From Lepisosteus oculatus (Eukaryota; Chordata; Actinopteri; Semionotiformes; Lepisosteidae): 64,000 nt of DNA. The first letter of the stretch is position 1; each line of letters begins with the position of its first letter. The position numbers were made by a program, and so were the translations under genes. The DNA is taken from NCBI RefSeq assembly GCF_040954835.1, contig NC_090723.1, forward strand, positions 8,318,001 through 8,382,000. The letters run 5' to 3'. Under the pieces are notes generated by a model, which saw only the letters and a program-made list of their open reading frames with translations, ran no database searches and was not told the origin of the DNA. This document shows, piece after piece, positions 15,340 through 28,815 of this stretch.

Positions 15340-17667
15340 TTTATTAATCTTTGCTTCTTACATTCAGGTAATGGTAAAGTACAAAGTATTGGAAACATAA
15401 AAAGTATAAACTGAACAGAAAACGTTCTGACAAACAAATACAACCACCAAGTGTATTTCCAACCCCATTAAGAGAAAATTCACAGTCTACAATTCAATGA
15501 GAACCTGATTGCAAGCCAATCAGAACATGCTGTGTCTTATAGACACAGAGGAAAGAGGAAAACTGAAGCACTTTCTTCAAACATAATTGTGTTTTGAATT
15601 TTATTAAATGCTAGAAAATGAACTAATACCCATCTGGATTTGATCTAATGTAGTTTTGTAGGCCAACTTTTTAAAAACTAGTCTGAAATGAAGAACGTAG
15701 CACAAATGCAACATACTATGCACCGGTGCACACATTGACATACTGATGTCTGCTAAAACCTGTAGAGGATTCTAGTTGAAGGTGACGTATATAGAGTTTG
15801 GTAAAGAGTGAAGTAGGTGCCGAGGGCTACAAGCCGTTACCTCTAGCTTATCAAAACACTAGTATTACAATCGAGTGAAAGTTATTGCAGTTTCACAGTA
15901 GAGTGTTTATCCCATGTGATCAGAAGCCGAGTAAAACTGATGTGCATCTGAGTGGTCACTACCTCCGATTACAGCTATGGCAGTGACATTCGGCCTTGCA
16001 AGACCCTGCCTGTTCCCCGTTTTTACAGCCTGTCGTTTGCTGGTTTTGCAACCCTTTCCAGCTCAGCCCTTTCGAAGGCTTACTGCCATACAGGCGCACG
16101 GCCCGTGCAGGCTTCATCAGGTACGTGCTCTGGCCTGGCTCTTCATCAATGACGCCGTCCCACTTCCCTCAAGGCTGTGCTACACATACTGAAGGAGGCG
16201 GTGAGTATCAAACCAGTCGTGTTTGTTTTACTGCTAGGTCGAGCTCAGCGGCAAACAGGTTTAAATACTCCGCCCTCTACATGCTGGACTACCTGTTCTG
16301 CTGAAAGGACAGAGGAAAGAGTTGCATGGAATGTGAGCTACTATTAGGTGCCACAAACTGTCACACAGCAAGTCCAGCTGAAAGCGTTTTGGGCTTTTCC
16401 CTGGCTTTATGGCTACTGGGCAATGAGACTTGGCAGCAGTGATATAGATGAACTAATCCCGGGAAAATTAAACAGGAAAACAAAAACACAGAAGGTGCAA
16501 CACAACTGAAAAAGCCTTGTGTGACCTTACTGATCTGTTTTTTTTTCCCCACTCCTAAATCCATGCAAGTCCCTTTTTTCGTCCCCCAAGCCTGAAATGT
16601 CAACTTACCTGGTGAAAGATCTCTGCCTCATTCTTGCTTTACAAGGAGAAATGCAGCATGCCTGTGTGATTTCAGTCTTCCACCCCACCTCACCCTGGCC
16701 TGCGGCTGAGCACCCACAGGGCTCAACAGTCCTCTGCACTGGCCAGGCTCTCGCAAGAGTTACTACCTAAAGCCGTGTCCACTGTCCTCTGCCTGCAGCA
16801 CGTGCACGTGGGGAATGGGTCCATCACAGAGTCTATGACCTCCTGCAAGCACACTGCCCAGACCCGAGCCAGGCTGAGGGGGCTGTTCTGATGAGGTCTG
16901 TCCCCCCGTTTCCTCCATCCACCCAAGGCAACTTTTCAACTCCCCCTCCAAAACCCCACCGCAGGTGGTGCGGTTCGGCAGAAGCAAACGGAAAATGCTG
17001 TCCTGGCTCTTAAAGGCTGACCGCGCCAGTGACCCCCCCCCAAAAAAAGGCACATTTCTCGGCTGATGCGACTAAAATCAAAAAAGGGGTCCTCTGGGTT
17101 CTGGGTGGGGAGGGTTGATCTAGCAGCCAAGAACGACCTGAGCCAGGGAGTTTGAAAAACAGATCTGTGACAGCTAACGTGCAGAAGTATTAACAGAATG
17201 GGGGGGGGGTCGGTCTATCCAATGCAGGACCGCATGTTATACTCTGTGTTGGGGAAAGAAAAGAAAGCATTTTCTTTCTGATGCTCACCTGCTTGTTAAA
17301 AGCAGTAGCCCTACACACTAATACCCAACAATGGATATCAATAATCCTATTGCAGCACAGAGTCTCTCAGCAATACACTATCCAGTGGGGTTGGAGGGGT
17401 TAAGCCTGCACACAATAAAACATCTGTAAAGTAGGAATTTTCTGCCTTTAACGAATCTTTGGAATTCCTGAAAAACTAGTTTGGGATTAGAAATTCTCTT
17501 AAAATGTACTGTAGCTCTCTGGAGGAGATGAGCAAGAGCTCACACAGGGACACGGGCTGCGGTCAGGAATTAGGGGTGTTTCAAACTGCCTGGATCGTGG
17601 AGGCCGCTTGTGCGTTTCTGCCGTCTGCGTGCGTGATGCTCCGCTTGCGCGCGGCCGGAACGAGGCC
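15340..17667 (-). other. SLC25A39: Probable SLC25A39 3' UTR and downstream flank
   Basis: Downstream of the SLC25A39 stop (at 17668) no further coding exon is seen on the minus strand. Minus-strand AATAAA signals are visible at 15605-15600 and 15345-15340. I see no open frame with homology; the small ORFs near 16000-16300 and 16700-17100 look random. The transcript end cannot be fixed from sequence alone. Confidence 0.35.
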
Positions 17668-20600
17668 TCACAGGCCCTGCAGGTCCCGCTCCTGGTTGTG
17701 TTTTTGGAAGAAGGCCTTTCCAAATTCGTAGGTGCTGATCATAACCGCACAGGCCGGGGCAACTTTGATCACCCGCGGTAGGAAACCTGGGGCAGAAATG
17801 CACCGGACTTTAATATTTCCTTGCATTCACACTTTTTTATTTTTTTTGAGGCTCAAGGATCCCAGAGTGTTTTACGTCAAGAAAGGGAGCCATCGATCAC
17901 TGATCATAGATCACTGATCACCGTAGCTCCGCGGGGGTGATGTGTGGCGATCAGACCAAAGGCACAACAGATCAGGTAGGAAAGTCAGCCTTCGCATCAC
18001 CTAGTGAATGAAAGGGGAGCTTCACGAAGGCCAGCCTGCTGCTTAAGTGCACCAGTTTAGGTGCAGACTGGCATTTATCCAGGACATCAGGGTTCACACC
18101 CCCTACTCTCATGGAAACTACCCTGGGATCTCATAATTACTAATTAAATCAGGACCTCAGTTTAACATCTTTTTACCTGCAAAGAGCCCACGGTATCCAG
18201 CCTCTGCCCAGATTCTGTTCATGAGGAGCCAGGTGGAGGACGGCTTCAGTGCTCCAGCTGTAAGAAAGGGGAAGATCACATTGGGTATTCACTCAGCTCT
18301 CTTAGCCCAGCATGTCGACAGGAAGAAAGCAGCTGGAGGGAAACTCCTGAGCCTCTCTCGTCTCCCAGCTCGATTCCTTCTTTTATCCCTTTTGTAGACT
18401 CTGGAACAGCACAGGCAGAGAATGACAGTTATTAGCTAGGAAAAAAAAAAGGAAGCAATAGAGAGCAACAGACGACCTGACTGTCATCCTCTCTGAACGC
18501 CCCCCCACCCCAGAGTGTCCAATGTCAGGAGCAGCGTCATCGTTCCTGAGGTGGTGGTCAGTCCAGGGGAAATCTTCCCTTTTCCCCTCCAGAAAAAAGG
18601 AAATGAGCACAGGCTTTAGTGCCTGCCAAAAAACACCACACGCAAGCCAAAAATTGCCGTCTTCGCATGAATGAATCCAGTGGGTACACAGCAGTCTTAT
18701 CTAGCACTGCAGCATTGAGGTCAGGTGCCCGACCGTCTCCGTGAAGCTAGTTAGTCGAGCCGCTGGTCTTCGCCGTCTCGCGCCGCAGCCTGCCTCTGTC
18801 TGAGCCGAGGAGAGAGCCGACCTGAGAGGAGGGGGGAAAGTACAACTCCAGATCCCCTCAGCACCCCCCCACACTACATCACACCAGACCATCCAGCCCG
18901 AGTCGTCCTGTTTCCAAGAAAGGGGATAAAACCGGGAGAGATTTAAATAGTGGTGTCGCGGAAGGTGTTGAGAGAGTTTAGAGGGGGCAGCTGGCGAGAC
19001 AGCGTGCACCTGGGTGCTGCTGCTGGTGGTGTCACCCCGCCCCCCCGCCCCCTTACCTCGCAGCGTCTCCATCTCCCCCAGCTCGATCTGCCGGCGGGTC
19101 TTCACCACGTCGAAGGGGAGCGTCATGACAGCTGCCACCTGCGACCGGGTGACAGCCTCGTTTAGCCACCGCCCCCGGCAAGATCGCTGAAGCCCCGCTC
19201 GAGTTCGGAACGGAAAAGCATCTGGATCCGATCACACAGTGGCAACAGGGGACTGGGGTTCTGTTATACTAATTACAATGTACTACTGTGGTTTGTGCAA
19301 AAACTGGAGCTTACTGGACTTTGGGCCCCTGTATCTCTCAATGTGCATCACATGCATCTTTCAGAATACCAAGGTATAACACTGTATATAACACGAACCC
19401 TGTATATGGTATAACAAGGTATAATACTTTTCTCACACTGCTTGTCTGACTTCTCTTTTAAGTTGTATGTTATTTAACCCAATGTTGTTGCTGCTGTTCT
19501 GTTTGTCTTTGGTGATTCTTTTAATGTCTTTGTATTGGAGCACACATGCAGATAAGCATTTCATTGCACTTGTGCCTGTGACAAACCAAACTGAACGGGC
19601 TCAAAATCTGCACCTCTCCCGATTTTCCCTGTCAGAATGTGGCCACAGCATGGCTCTTCCATTGTTGTGACAGGCAGTGCACGGGGAGGTATACTCACAG
19701 CGCCTGAAACTGCCCCAGCGGAGAAGCTCATTGTGAACGTGGCTTCATGAACTCTGTAGCCCTTGCACAGCTGGGCTTTAACTAGCTCGTAGTTGAACCA
19801 ATAAAGGGCTGTGAAGAGAGAGACAAAATCAGTGTTAACAGCTCGTGCTCCTACCCTCTCATCCAGCTGTTTGTTGAAAGAAGCCAGGGCATCAGCTCCA
19901 TTGGCAAGCTTGTTCCAGACACCCACAACCCTTTGTGTAAAGGAAATTTGGCAAAGGCAACTGACTGTCTTGTAATTGACACTCTATGCAAAAACTTTCT
20001 GGGCAAAACTACACTTTTGGTTTTATGCCTTCAAATGGACAACCCCCCCCACCACCTTCAATGAACTGCTTCATTGCACAGGAAGTCACGTCAGCAGATC
20101 TAGAGGAGTGTGGAGGTGTCTAAACCTCTACAGTTAGCGCTCTGGAAGATGGCAAATCACAAGCAGCCGTGGTCAAGCCAGAAGGTGGCGTGAGGTGAGC
20201 ACACCAGAATGCAATCAGCAGAGCCAGCCGTCACGAAACAGCGGCTGCAGAAGTGGGGCCCCTGGCAAGACGGGTGGAGCTGTACGCGTCTGACGCCCCT
20301 TTGCTCGAGAACAAAGGCCTACCTGAGAAGGGCACATCCCTGAGTATAGTGGGCCCCCAGCCCCTCCAGAGGGAGAGCCAGCCATCCTGGGCCACCGCCG
20401 ACTGGATACAGACCCCCAGCTCTCGGTACGACAGCTGCCTGGACTGCATCTTGGTCCGGACCAGCTCCAGAGGGCTGATCACAGTGACGGCGCCCACTGG
20501 GACACAGGAACACGGCAGGCAGGTAAGCACAAAACTGCGGCACAACAGATCTACACCACTTCCGGTTATGATAGGAATGGCTGGGAATGAACACGACACT

Positions 20601-23600
20601 ACGTGCGAAGACAGTCTCTTCTTGTCCAGGAATATGTGCAGGAAAAATCTCTCGAGCTCTGGGCATTATAATTTCTGACTACCGAGTCTTTATCAGTTTG
20701 AGTCCGCAGGCATGTCAGTCACGATAACACCAGCACAGTTAAGGTGATCAGGTCTGATCTCTTTACTGCTTTTGCCACTACAATATATTAATAAAGATCC
20801 CCCTGCCTATAATCTAATGCACAAGATTCACATTATAGCAAGAGTGTCATGCATGTATCCTTCTCAGTATAGCTAGATGTAACATGAACTGAGGACCTAA
20901 ATGTGTTACCCATTTGTGGACTGCAGAACCCCACCCACCCACGCCAGCGCTGACGCACGCGCCACTCACATCTGGCAAGCCCCCCTGCGACGAGGGGCAC
21001 GTGGCTGCCTTGGTACCCCATGCCATACCGGAGGAAGTCCCTCAGCTGGTCGTAGCAGGTGAAGTAGATCACTGTGGCGGGCACTGCCATCACCCTGCGG
21101 GCAAAAAAACAGCACAGCGCGAAGGGTCATAAGCCAGCCTTCGCCCACGTAAACTCACTGCTGCATGACCAGCATGCGAGTATCTCATGTTTCAGCAGAA
21201 TATGCAGGCCAGAGTATTTGTACAGCACAGAGACTGAAGCGCGATTTTTGTTTGTATTCAACTTTTGCACTCCATGTGCAGAAAACTACTGATTTCGATA
21301 TTTGTAACTGCTCTTCTATTTCCATCTCATTCACTGTTCTAACCTCTGTACAGTAACAGGACAAGCAGAATTAAAACAGATGCACCAGTTCAGAGGGTGG
21401 AGAGATTACTGTAAAGAATCTTCTTCTGATCCTGCCTCTGTAAATGTAACCATTTTAAGTACAGTGGATTGAAAAGGTTTTAAAGCAACAGCCTAGGTGC
21501 TGTTAAGTTTTCTTGGCAACTTTTGGTCCAGAAATTCCATTACAGCTCGCTGAAGCTTTAATGAAGTCCAGTGATGACAGAAAAAAGCATTTTAATTCAG
21601 GTCCCTTGCAGCTAAATTATGTGCTCTGTTTGTGCTGGCTCTGTCAGGGCCTAAACTATGTCAGCCAGCTGTAAATGATGTCCCCTACATTGCCCAGGTG
21701 TAGCAGAACAGGACAACGAAGCATGTTTCTTCTCAGCACATTGCCATCTATAATCACTTTCTAACCACTGGAGCTGATGGTCCAGCAACAGGTCAATTCT
21801 ATGGATTTTTGTTTCCTGTCTCGGCCTTGTTTCCAGTTTGCTTTAGAAAGAAACGGACCTCTAGCGTTTCAACACTACTTCCTGTCCACTGAAATGTATT
21901 TTTTGGAGTTACAAGAAAATGCACCATCAAGTCAGCCTGCTTGATTTCCTCTAAACTCACAGTGTGGGTGGCAGTCCGCTCCACAGGGACCGGATCCCCT
22001 CGTAGCGCGTGATCTTCACAAAGGCGTCCTGAAATTGGAACACACATGCTGAGCAACTGAACCACGCAGCGACGCGTCGCTGATGATTAAGCCCGCTTTT
22101 TTACCAGAGACGCCGCTGCACGCCTTACCTAACCCTTCGCCACTACACCTGGGCAGCACAGTTCCTGGGTTTGCAGCATCACCATTCCTTCAGTGCAACA
22201 GACAAGTTGCAAGGAAAGCATTTTGGTTCAGCTGCAGCCGGCTTACACAGGTCTATTCCCAATAACAGACAATCTGTCTATATATACTTTCAAACCCCCA
22301 CTTTTAGACTTTTCTTAGGAGTCAGAAAATTCCTTTCCCTTTCAAACATTTTTTTTACTTTTGAGATCAACACTGTGCTGTAATCGTACTCTGATCATCA
22401 CATTCCTTGAAGCATCCATGATGGAGCCCTGCCTACCACATGAGAGCCTGGACTCCGCGCTGGAATCGAGACAGACGCCCAGGAGGTACCCCACTGCAGG
22501 CAGGGCAAAAGAGGAAGCAGGCTGCCTTCCACTGCTCAAACGGGGAGCTACACACTGTCTGCTCGACATGCACCCAGGCCGTATTCCAAGGCCCCAGTGG
22601 TAACTAGGGTTGTTACAGGCCGACATGATGAGAGGCTTTCAAAGGTGCTAGGTTATATAAGGGTGTCTTTATTGCTCTCCTTAGGCATTGTAAGGCCTAA
22701 TGAAAGTAAAAATTACTCTGGATAACCACAATGTCATGGGGCAAAAGTCAGATGCTGGAATAAAGAGAACCATGCTGGTTCCCAACCCACATCTCCCTGC
22801 AGTAATACAGAGTGAGATCTTCCCCCATGGAAAATTCTGATCCTTTCCTGGGGACCGGTTCCTAAGCTGTTTCGATGCCTGGGGATTGTTCCTAGCTCCA
22901 TCGTTTGTGCATTCGAGCACTTTGTGACTGCATTGGAAACGGGGGAGGAAATAAACACACCCACCTCCCAGGTTAATTCAGGCTTTAACCCTAAGCAATT
23001 CCTTCCTCTGCCACAGGTAAGGAAACTGAAATTCTTCTGTAGCGCCCCCTGCCCCCACCCCCGACAGAGAAAAAAATCCCCAGAACATTCCGCTGGGCAT
23101 CCGTTCAAAATCCCAGAAATCCAAGCGTGGAAAGTCCGCCCAGCCCTTGCATCACAGCCCCAGCAGGCCTTACCAGGGTCCCTCGGAAGTGTGTGGGGGT
23201 CTTGTACCAGCTGACACAGCTGGCTCCATTCCGGCACACATAGAGGTGGTCCATCAAGCCATTACAATACAGGAAACATTTCCCTGAAAATGCAGATCAC
23301 AATGACTGCTAATGCCCCCACTTTCGCAAAAGAGAGGGAGAAGGGGGCTCGGGGGGGGTCACCTTTACCCTTTATTGTACAAATAAAACCCCTCAATCGC
23401 CCCTCAGAAGCTATCGAACAGAAAGGCTTTAAAAACAAAACAGGTTTGGCAGATGCGTTTCGTAAGGTATCCCTACAAAGCGAGCAACAGATTTCGGTCC
23501 AGGAACATAATGTGTGTTTTATTTATCCAGTTCTTTATGAGAGAACATACAACCAATCAGGACGGCGCCTGTTCCTAACTGCACTATAAATAGCAGCACA

Positions 23601-26490
23601 TCGGCCATGACCTGGAATAGACAAATAAAAATGTCAGGGTTGTTCAAACTACCTATCACCACATATAAGCGGGTGAAGAAGGGGGTAGCTTAAAGGCACG
23701 ATATTAACCACAGTGGGATAACACATTATCAAAATGTGTTTCATTGTCTTGCAGCGGTTTAGATTAAGCAATGAATTATGTTTCAGTTCACCAGTTCTTA
23801 AATCAAACAAAGCCTTTGCATACGAAGAAGAGGCATCAACTGTCTTATATTCAGAGCTATATTATTAGATGTCTACATTTCAGGAAAAGAGACTGTGCTC
23901 CTGCTGTTGTACGAGATTCATACACAATGGGTGCAACAGATTACATTAAGACGTGTTAATTTAAAAAGCAGAATGTAGGGAGGGATGGGATATCATGTAG
24001 AGCTAATGATGATGAAGCAATCATCCTCCAAAACCCACACTGTGGCTCCTTCTTCAAAGGATATGCAGCAGCTGGCTACATTGCTACACTGGCTACATTG
24101 CTGTTAATCGCGCTAGTGCACATTTAAAATTAATAAAGAAAGGGGTTGCACTGGGCTTTTTCTCACCCTGAACAGAAACGCTCTGCTTTGTGAGATGGCA
24201 CAGGAAAGTGGGTCAAATAGATTTTCCCCGTCGATAACCATCTGCTGTTTTTACAGGCGCATAAAAGACCAATTCAGAACTAAGACGACAGAATGCATTC
24301 ACAGCAAAAACCTAAGCTCAGAAGGGTTTGAGATGCTACATGTGGAAAGAGTTTCCTCATATTGCATATTCTTGATTTAACAATGTATAGATAATGCTTT
24401 GGGTTAGTGCACAATTGTGCTAAGCAGTGTGACAGTGTTGCTGGGACAGCATGCTGGGCTTCGGAAATGTAAGCACTCACACATTTCGACATGCTTTGTC
24501 CCTGGATCTTTGATAATTACTGCAGCATCTACACTGTATATCATCCTTGCCCATCAATTACTGCTGCCTGCTGTTTATAGACGTTCCTGAACATTTCAGT
24601 GGAGACGTGCATCTATCCAGCCACAATGACCCAGGTTTATAATCCTCAAGCATAAGACATGTTCCTCTGTATATCCCTGATGCATTTTCATGCCATTTAA
24701 CGTGCTAGTTTATATGTGGAATTAAACAAATCCTAGCAGACAACTGTTGTGCTTACATTAAATAAAATCCCAGAGAACACTATGCAGAGTTAAGACAGTC
24801 TCTCTATGCGACAAGTGTTTTGCACGTTAGCGTGTGAGCTGAGCTTGGCAACTGCAGGAACTCTGTGTTAGCATCACCAGAGGGTGATGTGGCGAGAGGG
24901 AAATACTCACACTTAGATTGACGAATAACATTGCTCCAGGGCACTGATTCTACAGCCAAAGCTACAAACAAACAACAGCATAGGTAAGCAAAACCAAAAC
25001 ATGCTTTCTTAACAGCGAGGTTAGCAGAAGCCATCAACAAGGCGAGTTTGGTTAATAGGCCTAGGTCTTGCTAAGCACTCTTTCAGACTTTCACAATCGA
25101 ATGAAAGCCATAAAGACCATTCTTTTGCGCTGCTTGGAATATTACTTCGCTCAAGTTCAGGCTGTTAGGTTGTACTGATATTTCCACACTCATTGTCTCG
25201 TTCAAAGATGAGAGGGCAAAACCAGGGAAAAGCTGGAGTGCAGGGCTGAGAGTTAAAAACAGAAATCAGGCAGAGGAGATGCAAAGGGTATATGTATCAG
25301 GCAAAGGAGATGCAATGCATTCCTGAAACACACAGGTGGAAAACAGCTGTGTTTTTATACGAAAAGACATGCAAGCTGCACCAGCCAGTTTTCCTTTTAA
25401 AAAGGCCAAAGGCCGGTGGGTAGGACACAGATACACGCACACTCGTCTGAAAACAATCATGCGGTTTTTAAGAAACAAAGAAGCACCTTGATAGAATGGT
25501 GTCCTCTGGGCTTGCAGTCTTATCTTGACTACATCCAGTGGTGTGACTGAAATGAAGAACAGCTTTTAATACCATCAGGAGAAAAGTCAAACAATACAAA
25601 ACAAACTCAGCTGGTTGGGCTGGGTCTACAACTGTATGTGCTAACAAAGCGCACCTCTGGGACTTTGTATCTGGAACTGACGTTACTAAGAGCGCAGCCA
25701 TAAAGGTCTTTATTCAAAAAGACTGACATGTAATTTGAGATGAAGAGTTAAAAATCCAGGCTGAGAGAAAGAAAGCATTAGAGCTATTACATGGGGGAAG
25801 GTGGGGATTAGTATTAATCTTCGCCTGCTGAAACTCTGAGCCAAGCATGATGAAACTACCAGAAAGTCCGCATGACCTGCCTTTTCATTACCCAAAGAAA
25901 TGTGTGTTGAACTGGTCATATGAGATTGTACACCCTCCTCAGCCCAGAACTCTATCTCACTTTAGATTTTCTTAAATTAACCATATTTTACTTACTGTTT
26001 ACTTACTGATTTTTAACACGATTTAAAATGAAGACTTGAACCATTACTTTTCCTTCAGAAACTGGGCATTGAGCAGTGCAGTGGCTCTGTGGCTCAGGAT
26101 CTGCGTCTGTGGCTGGGAGGTTGCCGGCTCAAATCCCACAGCCGGCAGAGGAATCCTACTTCATTAGGCCCCTGAGCAAGGCCCTTAACCCCAGCTGCGC
26201 CAGGGGCGCCATATAAATGGCTGACCCTGCGCTCTGACCCCAAGCTTCTCACTCCCCACCTGTGTGTCTCATGGAGAGCAAGCTGGGGTATGCGACAAGA
26301 CAAATTCCTAATATAAGAAATTGTATATGGCCAATAAATTGATCTCTCTTATCCATCACACACAAGACAAGCTAGGCTCACTTCCAAACTCACCGAACAG
26401 GGATGTGAAGAGGGCCCCAGTCCCAGAGGCCAGCATCTGCTGTACTGGGGTGATGCTGGCTGAGGGGGTCACAGCAGCCCTGTCCCCCAT
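17668..26490 (-). CDS. SLC25A39: SLC25A39, mitochondrial glutathione carrier, complete coding region
   Basis: SLC25A39 sits in the mitochondrial inner membrane and is needed for glutathione import into the matrix. Eleven coding exons in transcript order: 26490-26394, 25546-25487, 24949-24911, 23283-23174, 22028-21961, 21094-20970, 20496-20323, 19808-19699, 19138-19057, 18257-18177, 17786-17668. All have AG/GT borders and consistent phases, totalling 1065 nt or 354 aa plus stop (human 359 aa). The three carrier repeats show their signature motifs: [13 protein letters not shown] (about residue 34), [11 protein letters not shown] (about 174) and [11 protein letters not shown] (about 268). The loop exon 23174-23283 has four cysteines at about residues 68, 72, 82 and 88, with the same 4/10/6 spacing as the human loop reported to sense iron-sulfur status. 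ATG 26490 gives MGDRAAVTP and then the conserved [17 protein letters not shown]25A40 is the paralogue; the SVPWSN and [11 protein letters not shown] segments fit A39. Confidence 0.95.
18060..18170 (+). repeat. 3' fragment of dispersed repeat family C
   Basis: The segments TATCCAGGACATCAGGG, ACACCCCCTACTCTCATG, ACCCTGGGATCT and AGGACCTCAGTTTAACAT match, in order, the right part of the repeat at 55295-55625. It lies in the SLC25A39 intron between 17786 and 18177 and abuts the donor of the 18177-18257 exon. Confidence 0.55.
19400..19620 (+). mobile_element. LINE/SINE 3'-tail-like repeat (shared with 38535-38700)
   Basis: The segments CACACTGCTTGT, a TTATTTAACCCA motif, GCTGCTGTTCTGT, TTGTATTGGAGCACAC and CATTTCATTGCACTTGTGC recur in the same order at 38535-38700. 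The arrangement looks like a retrotransposon 3' UTR. It lies in the SLC25A39 intron between 19138 and 19699. Confidence 0.55.
26068..26347 (+). mobile_element. tRNA-derived SINE (family B), nearly full length
   Basis: The head contains an A-box-like GTGGCTCTGTGGCTCAGGA and a B-box-like GGCTCAAATCCC. The body has GAGGAATCCTACTTCATTAG, TGAGCAAGGCCCTTAACCCC, CAGGGGCGCCATATAAATGG and ATGGAGAGCAAGCTGGGG, and the tail GTATATGGCCAATAAATTGA. A close copy lies at 41597-41867 and a 3' fragment at 40200-40278. It inserted just upstream (in plus coordinates) of the first SLC25A39 coding exon. Confidence 0.85.
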
Positions 26491-26629
26491 CCTGCACACC
26501 TGAAACACACCATGGGACACCAGCATCAGCATCAGAGACGGGGACATGGGCCCCACATGGAGCTGTGGAGCAGCCACAGTGTGTTAGGAGGGTAAAGGGC
26601 ATACACAATTTACTGTCGTAAGCGGCACA

Positions 26630-26950
26630 TGGGTCAGCATTGTTGCCTTGCAACGCTGGATCCCCGGCTTCTATTCCTGCATGCTATCTGCATGTTCTTT
26701 GTACGTTTCCCCATGTTAATGTCCCTTATGAATGCTTCCCTAATGAGCGCTTCCTCCCACACTCCAAAGACATACTGGGAGGTTAACTGGCTTCTAAGAA
26801 AGTTGGCCCTGGTGTGAGTCTGTGTGCCCTGCGATGGACTGGTGTCCCATCCAGGGTGTATCCTGCCTTGGGCCTGTTGCTTGCCCGGATAGTGTCTAGC
26901 TCCCCCGCGATCCTGAATTAATCAGGCGGTTAGAAACTGGATGGATGAAT
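26630..26950 (+). mobile_element. tRNA-derived SINE (family A), second copy
   Basis: It shares with the copy at 14508-14807 a CCTCCCACACTCCAAAG segment, CATACTGGGAGGTTAACTGG, GGACTGGTGTCCCATCCAGG and a 3' end of short ATGGATGA repeats. The tRNA-like head (GTCAGCATTGTTGCC) is still recognisable. It lies just upstream of the first SLC25A39 coding exon, so within its 5' UTR intron if the promoter is near 31 kb. Confidence 0.8.
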
Positions 26951-27279
26951 GGAAACAATTAAGATTCTCACTGCACTGACTGGGACTTTCAGACTATGTC
27001 AGCCACAAGGCTTTTTTTCTCCCATTTTGGAGCAACAGTGTGGATGTGGATGTAGGTCCAGATCTCAGGTGCAGCACTCCTGTTACACTCTCAAGCAAGG
27101 AACTGTAGCCAGACGCGTTCAGGTGTGTTTTAACATGCTCCACTGTTTAAACATGCAAACTCCAGGTCATTATAGTAAATTACTTTGTAATTCACTATGT
27201 ATTTTATCTCAATTGGCCAATCTGCTGAATAAAGGTATCCGATAGTCTACACCAAGCACCTGAAAATCATGTTCTAGTA

Positions 27280-27450
27280 GGGAGCTGTGTCAGCAGGCGT
27301 AGGCTGCAAAGGACAGGTAAAGGTTTATTCCACGCTGACAAGAAACACGTTTCGGCTGTGGAGCCTTCTTCAGGTGTGAAAGAACTCTCCTGTGTCCCTT
27401 TTCTTTTCAGCAAGGAATAAACCTTCACATGAACCACTTCAACATCATGC
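27280..27450. mobile_element. Short palindromic (MITE-like) element
   Basis: The left arm GGTAAAGGTTTATTCCACGC and the right arm, read on the other strand as GTGAAGGTTTATTCCTTGC, are imperfect inverted copies about 100 bases apart. They enclose the motif GTTTCGGCTGTGGAGCC and TTCTTCAGGTGTGAA. The internal motif also occurs, degraded, near 5375. There is no coding capacity. Confidence 0.5.
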
Positions 27451-28639
27451 CTGTTGCCTTGTTTTGAGCACACAAGCCTAGCCTGACAAGTGGATCTAGA
27501 AACGGTATGAGTGCATGTATGCATTTATATATGCAGGTCAGTGGAGCTATGCGACTCTCAAGGAAAGCACAAAATGGTTCAGGCAATTGTCCTGCAGTAA
27601 CCTGCTGTCAATAATTAATGAAGTACAGCAGACTCTTATCTGCGCAGTGAAAAAGACTCATTAGTCCTGCAGTTATAGTCACTGGAAATGTTCGAATCCT
27701 TAAAAGCTTCATTGATCCCTTATAATAAAACTCCCGAGATGCAAGAAAATGTCATGAAAGCTCTATGTCCGGTGAAGCTGTTCTCTGGTAAATGTGCTGA
27801 AACCGAAAAAGAGAAGACACCTAACCTAAAATCGAGAGAAAATCAATTCTGTAGCGCTGTAAATCAGTTACAGGTTTTTTCGACCCGAAAACTGACAAAC
27901 GTTTCTTCCGCTGGCTGAGTTTTACAGCAGGAGGGGAACTCGGGTGAGTGCAGTTTCCATCTGTGGCCAGTTTTGTGGCCCCACTGTTTGGATCTCTTTT
28001 GTCTAGGGTTTGTTTCCAAGGTGAAGGTGTCCCTGAAGCTACCTCGATTCTCACAGGTACAGGGCCTGATCAATGGGAGGTGTAGCACAGCCCTGAGGAG
28101 TTTACCTTTACCTGGGTGTTTGTGTCACTGCAAACACCTGCAAGTGAGGGCTGAATCCTACACTAGCCATCTAAGTGGTTTAGGTCACCTGTGGGGGGGG
28201 GGGGTGGTTCTGTGGAATGAGGGTACAAAGATTAGCACAGATCTGCCCACTCGAATTTAAACTCCAACATCAATACGTAACACGATGAAGAATCGTGCTC
28301 TGCTCAGCAGCAGTACACTGCTCCAACAGGACTGTTATCTTCAGTCCACAGTGAGGAGGGTGTGGATATACTCACGCCCGGCAGTGCAGTTAGAAATGAA
28401 GGACATGTTTCCCTGACAGATATCTAAAGCCCTGCCCATTTCAAACATGCATGCAAGCGAGCTCTGAAATTTACAATAACGACACCGTCCTTCAGCTGAG
28501 ACAAAACTGAGCTCCTGACTCTCTGTGGTCATTATAAATCCCAGGGCGTTTCTAAAAAGATTCGGTATGTTTACCCTGGTGTCCTGGCCACTTTTCCCCC
28601 TGGCCTTTACCAATCATGGCCTCCTAATAATCCCCATTC

Positions 28640-28815
28640 CTGAACTGGCTTCATCACTCTGCTCTCCTCCCCACTGAGAGCTGGTGTGTGGGGAGAGTAC
28701 TGATGCATCATCCAGGTGGGGCTGCACACCAGTGGTGGTGGAGGGGATCCCCATTGCCTGCAAAGCGCTTTGAGTTGAGTGTCCAGAAAATATCTAAGCT
28801 ATATAAATGTAGGGA
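28640..28815 (-). repeat. Dispersed repeat family C, 5' part, reverse orientation
   Basis: Read on the minus strand it begins with an AGCGCTTT-type segment and continues through GGGGATCCCCTCCACC, GTGTGCAGCCCCACCTGG and CTCTCAGTGGGGAGGAGAGC. It is the same order as at 38690-39180 and 55295-55625. It lies in the region between the first SLC25A39 coding exon and its candidate promoter. Confidence 0.7.

Noticed and set aside
26068-26140. tRNA gene
   Set aside because: The A and B boxes belong to the head of a SINE with a 3' body and tail repeated elsewhere in the window; the cloverleaf is not intact.
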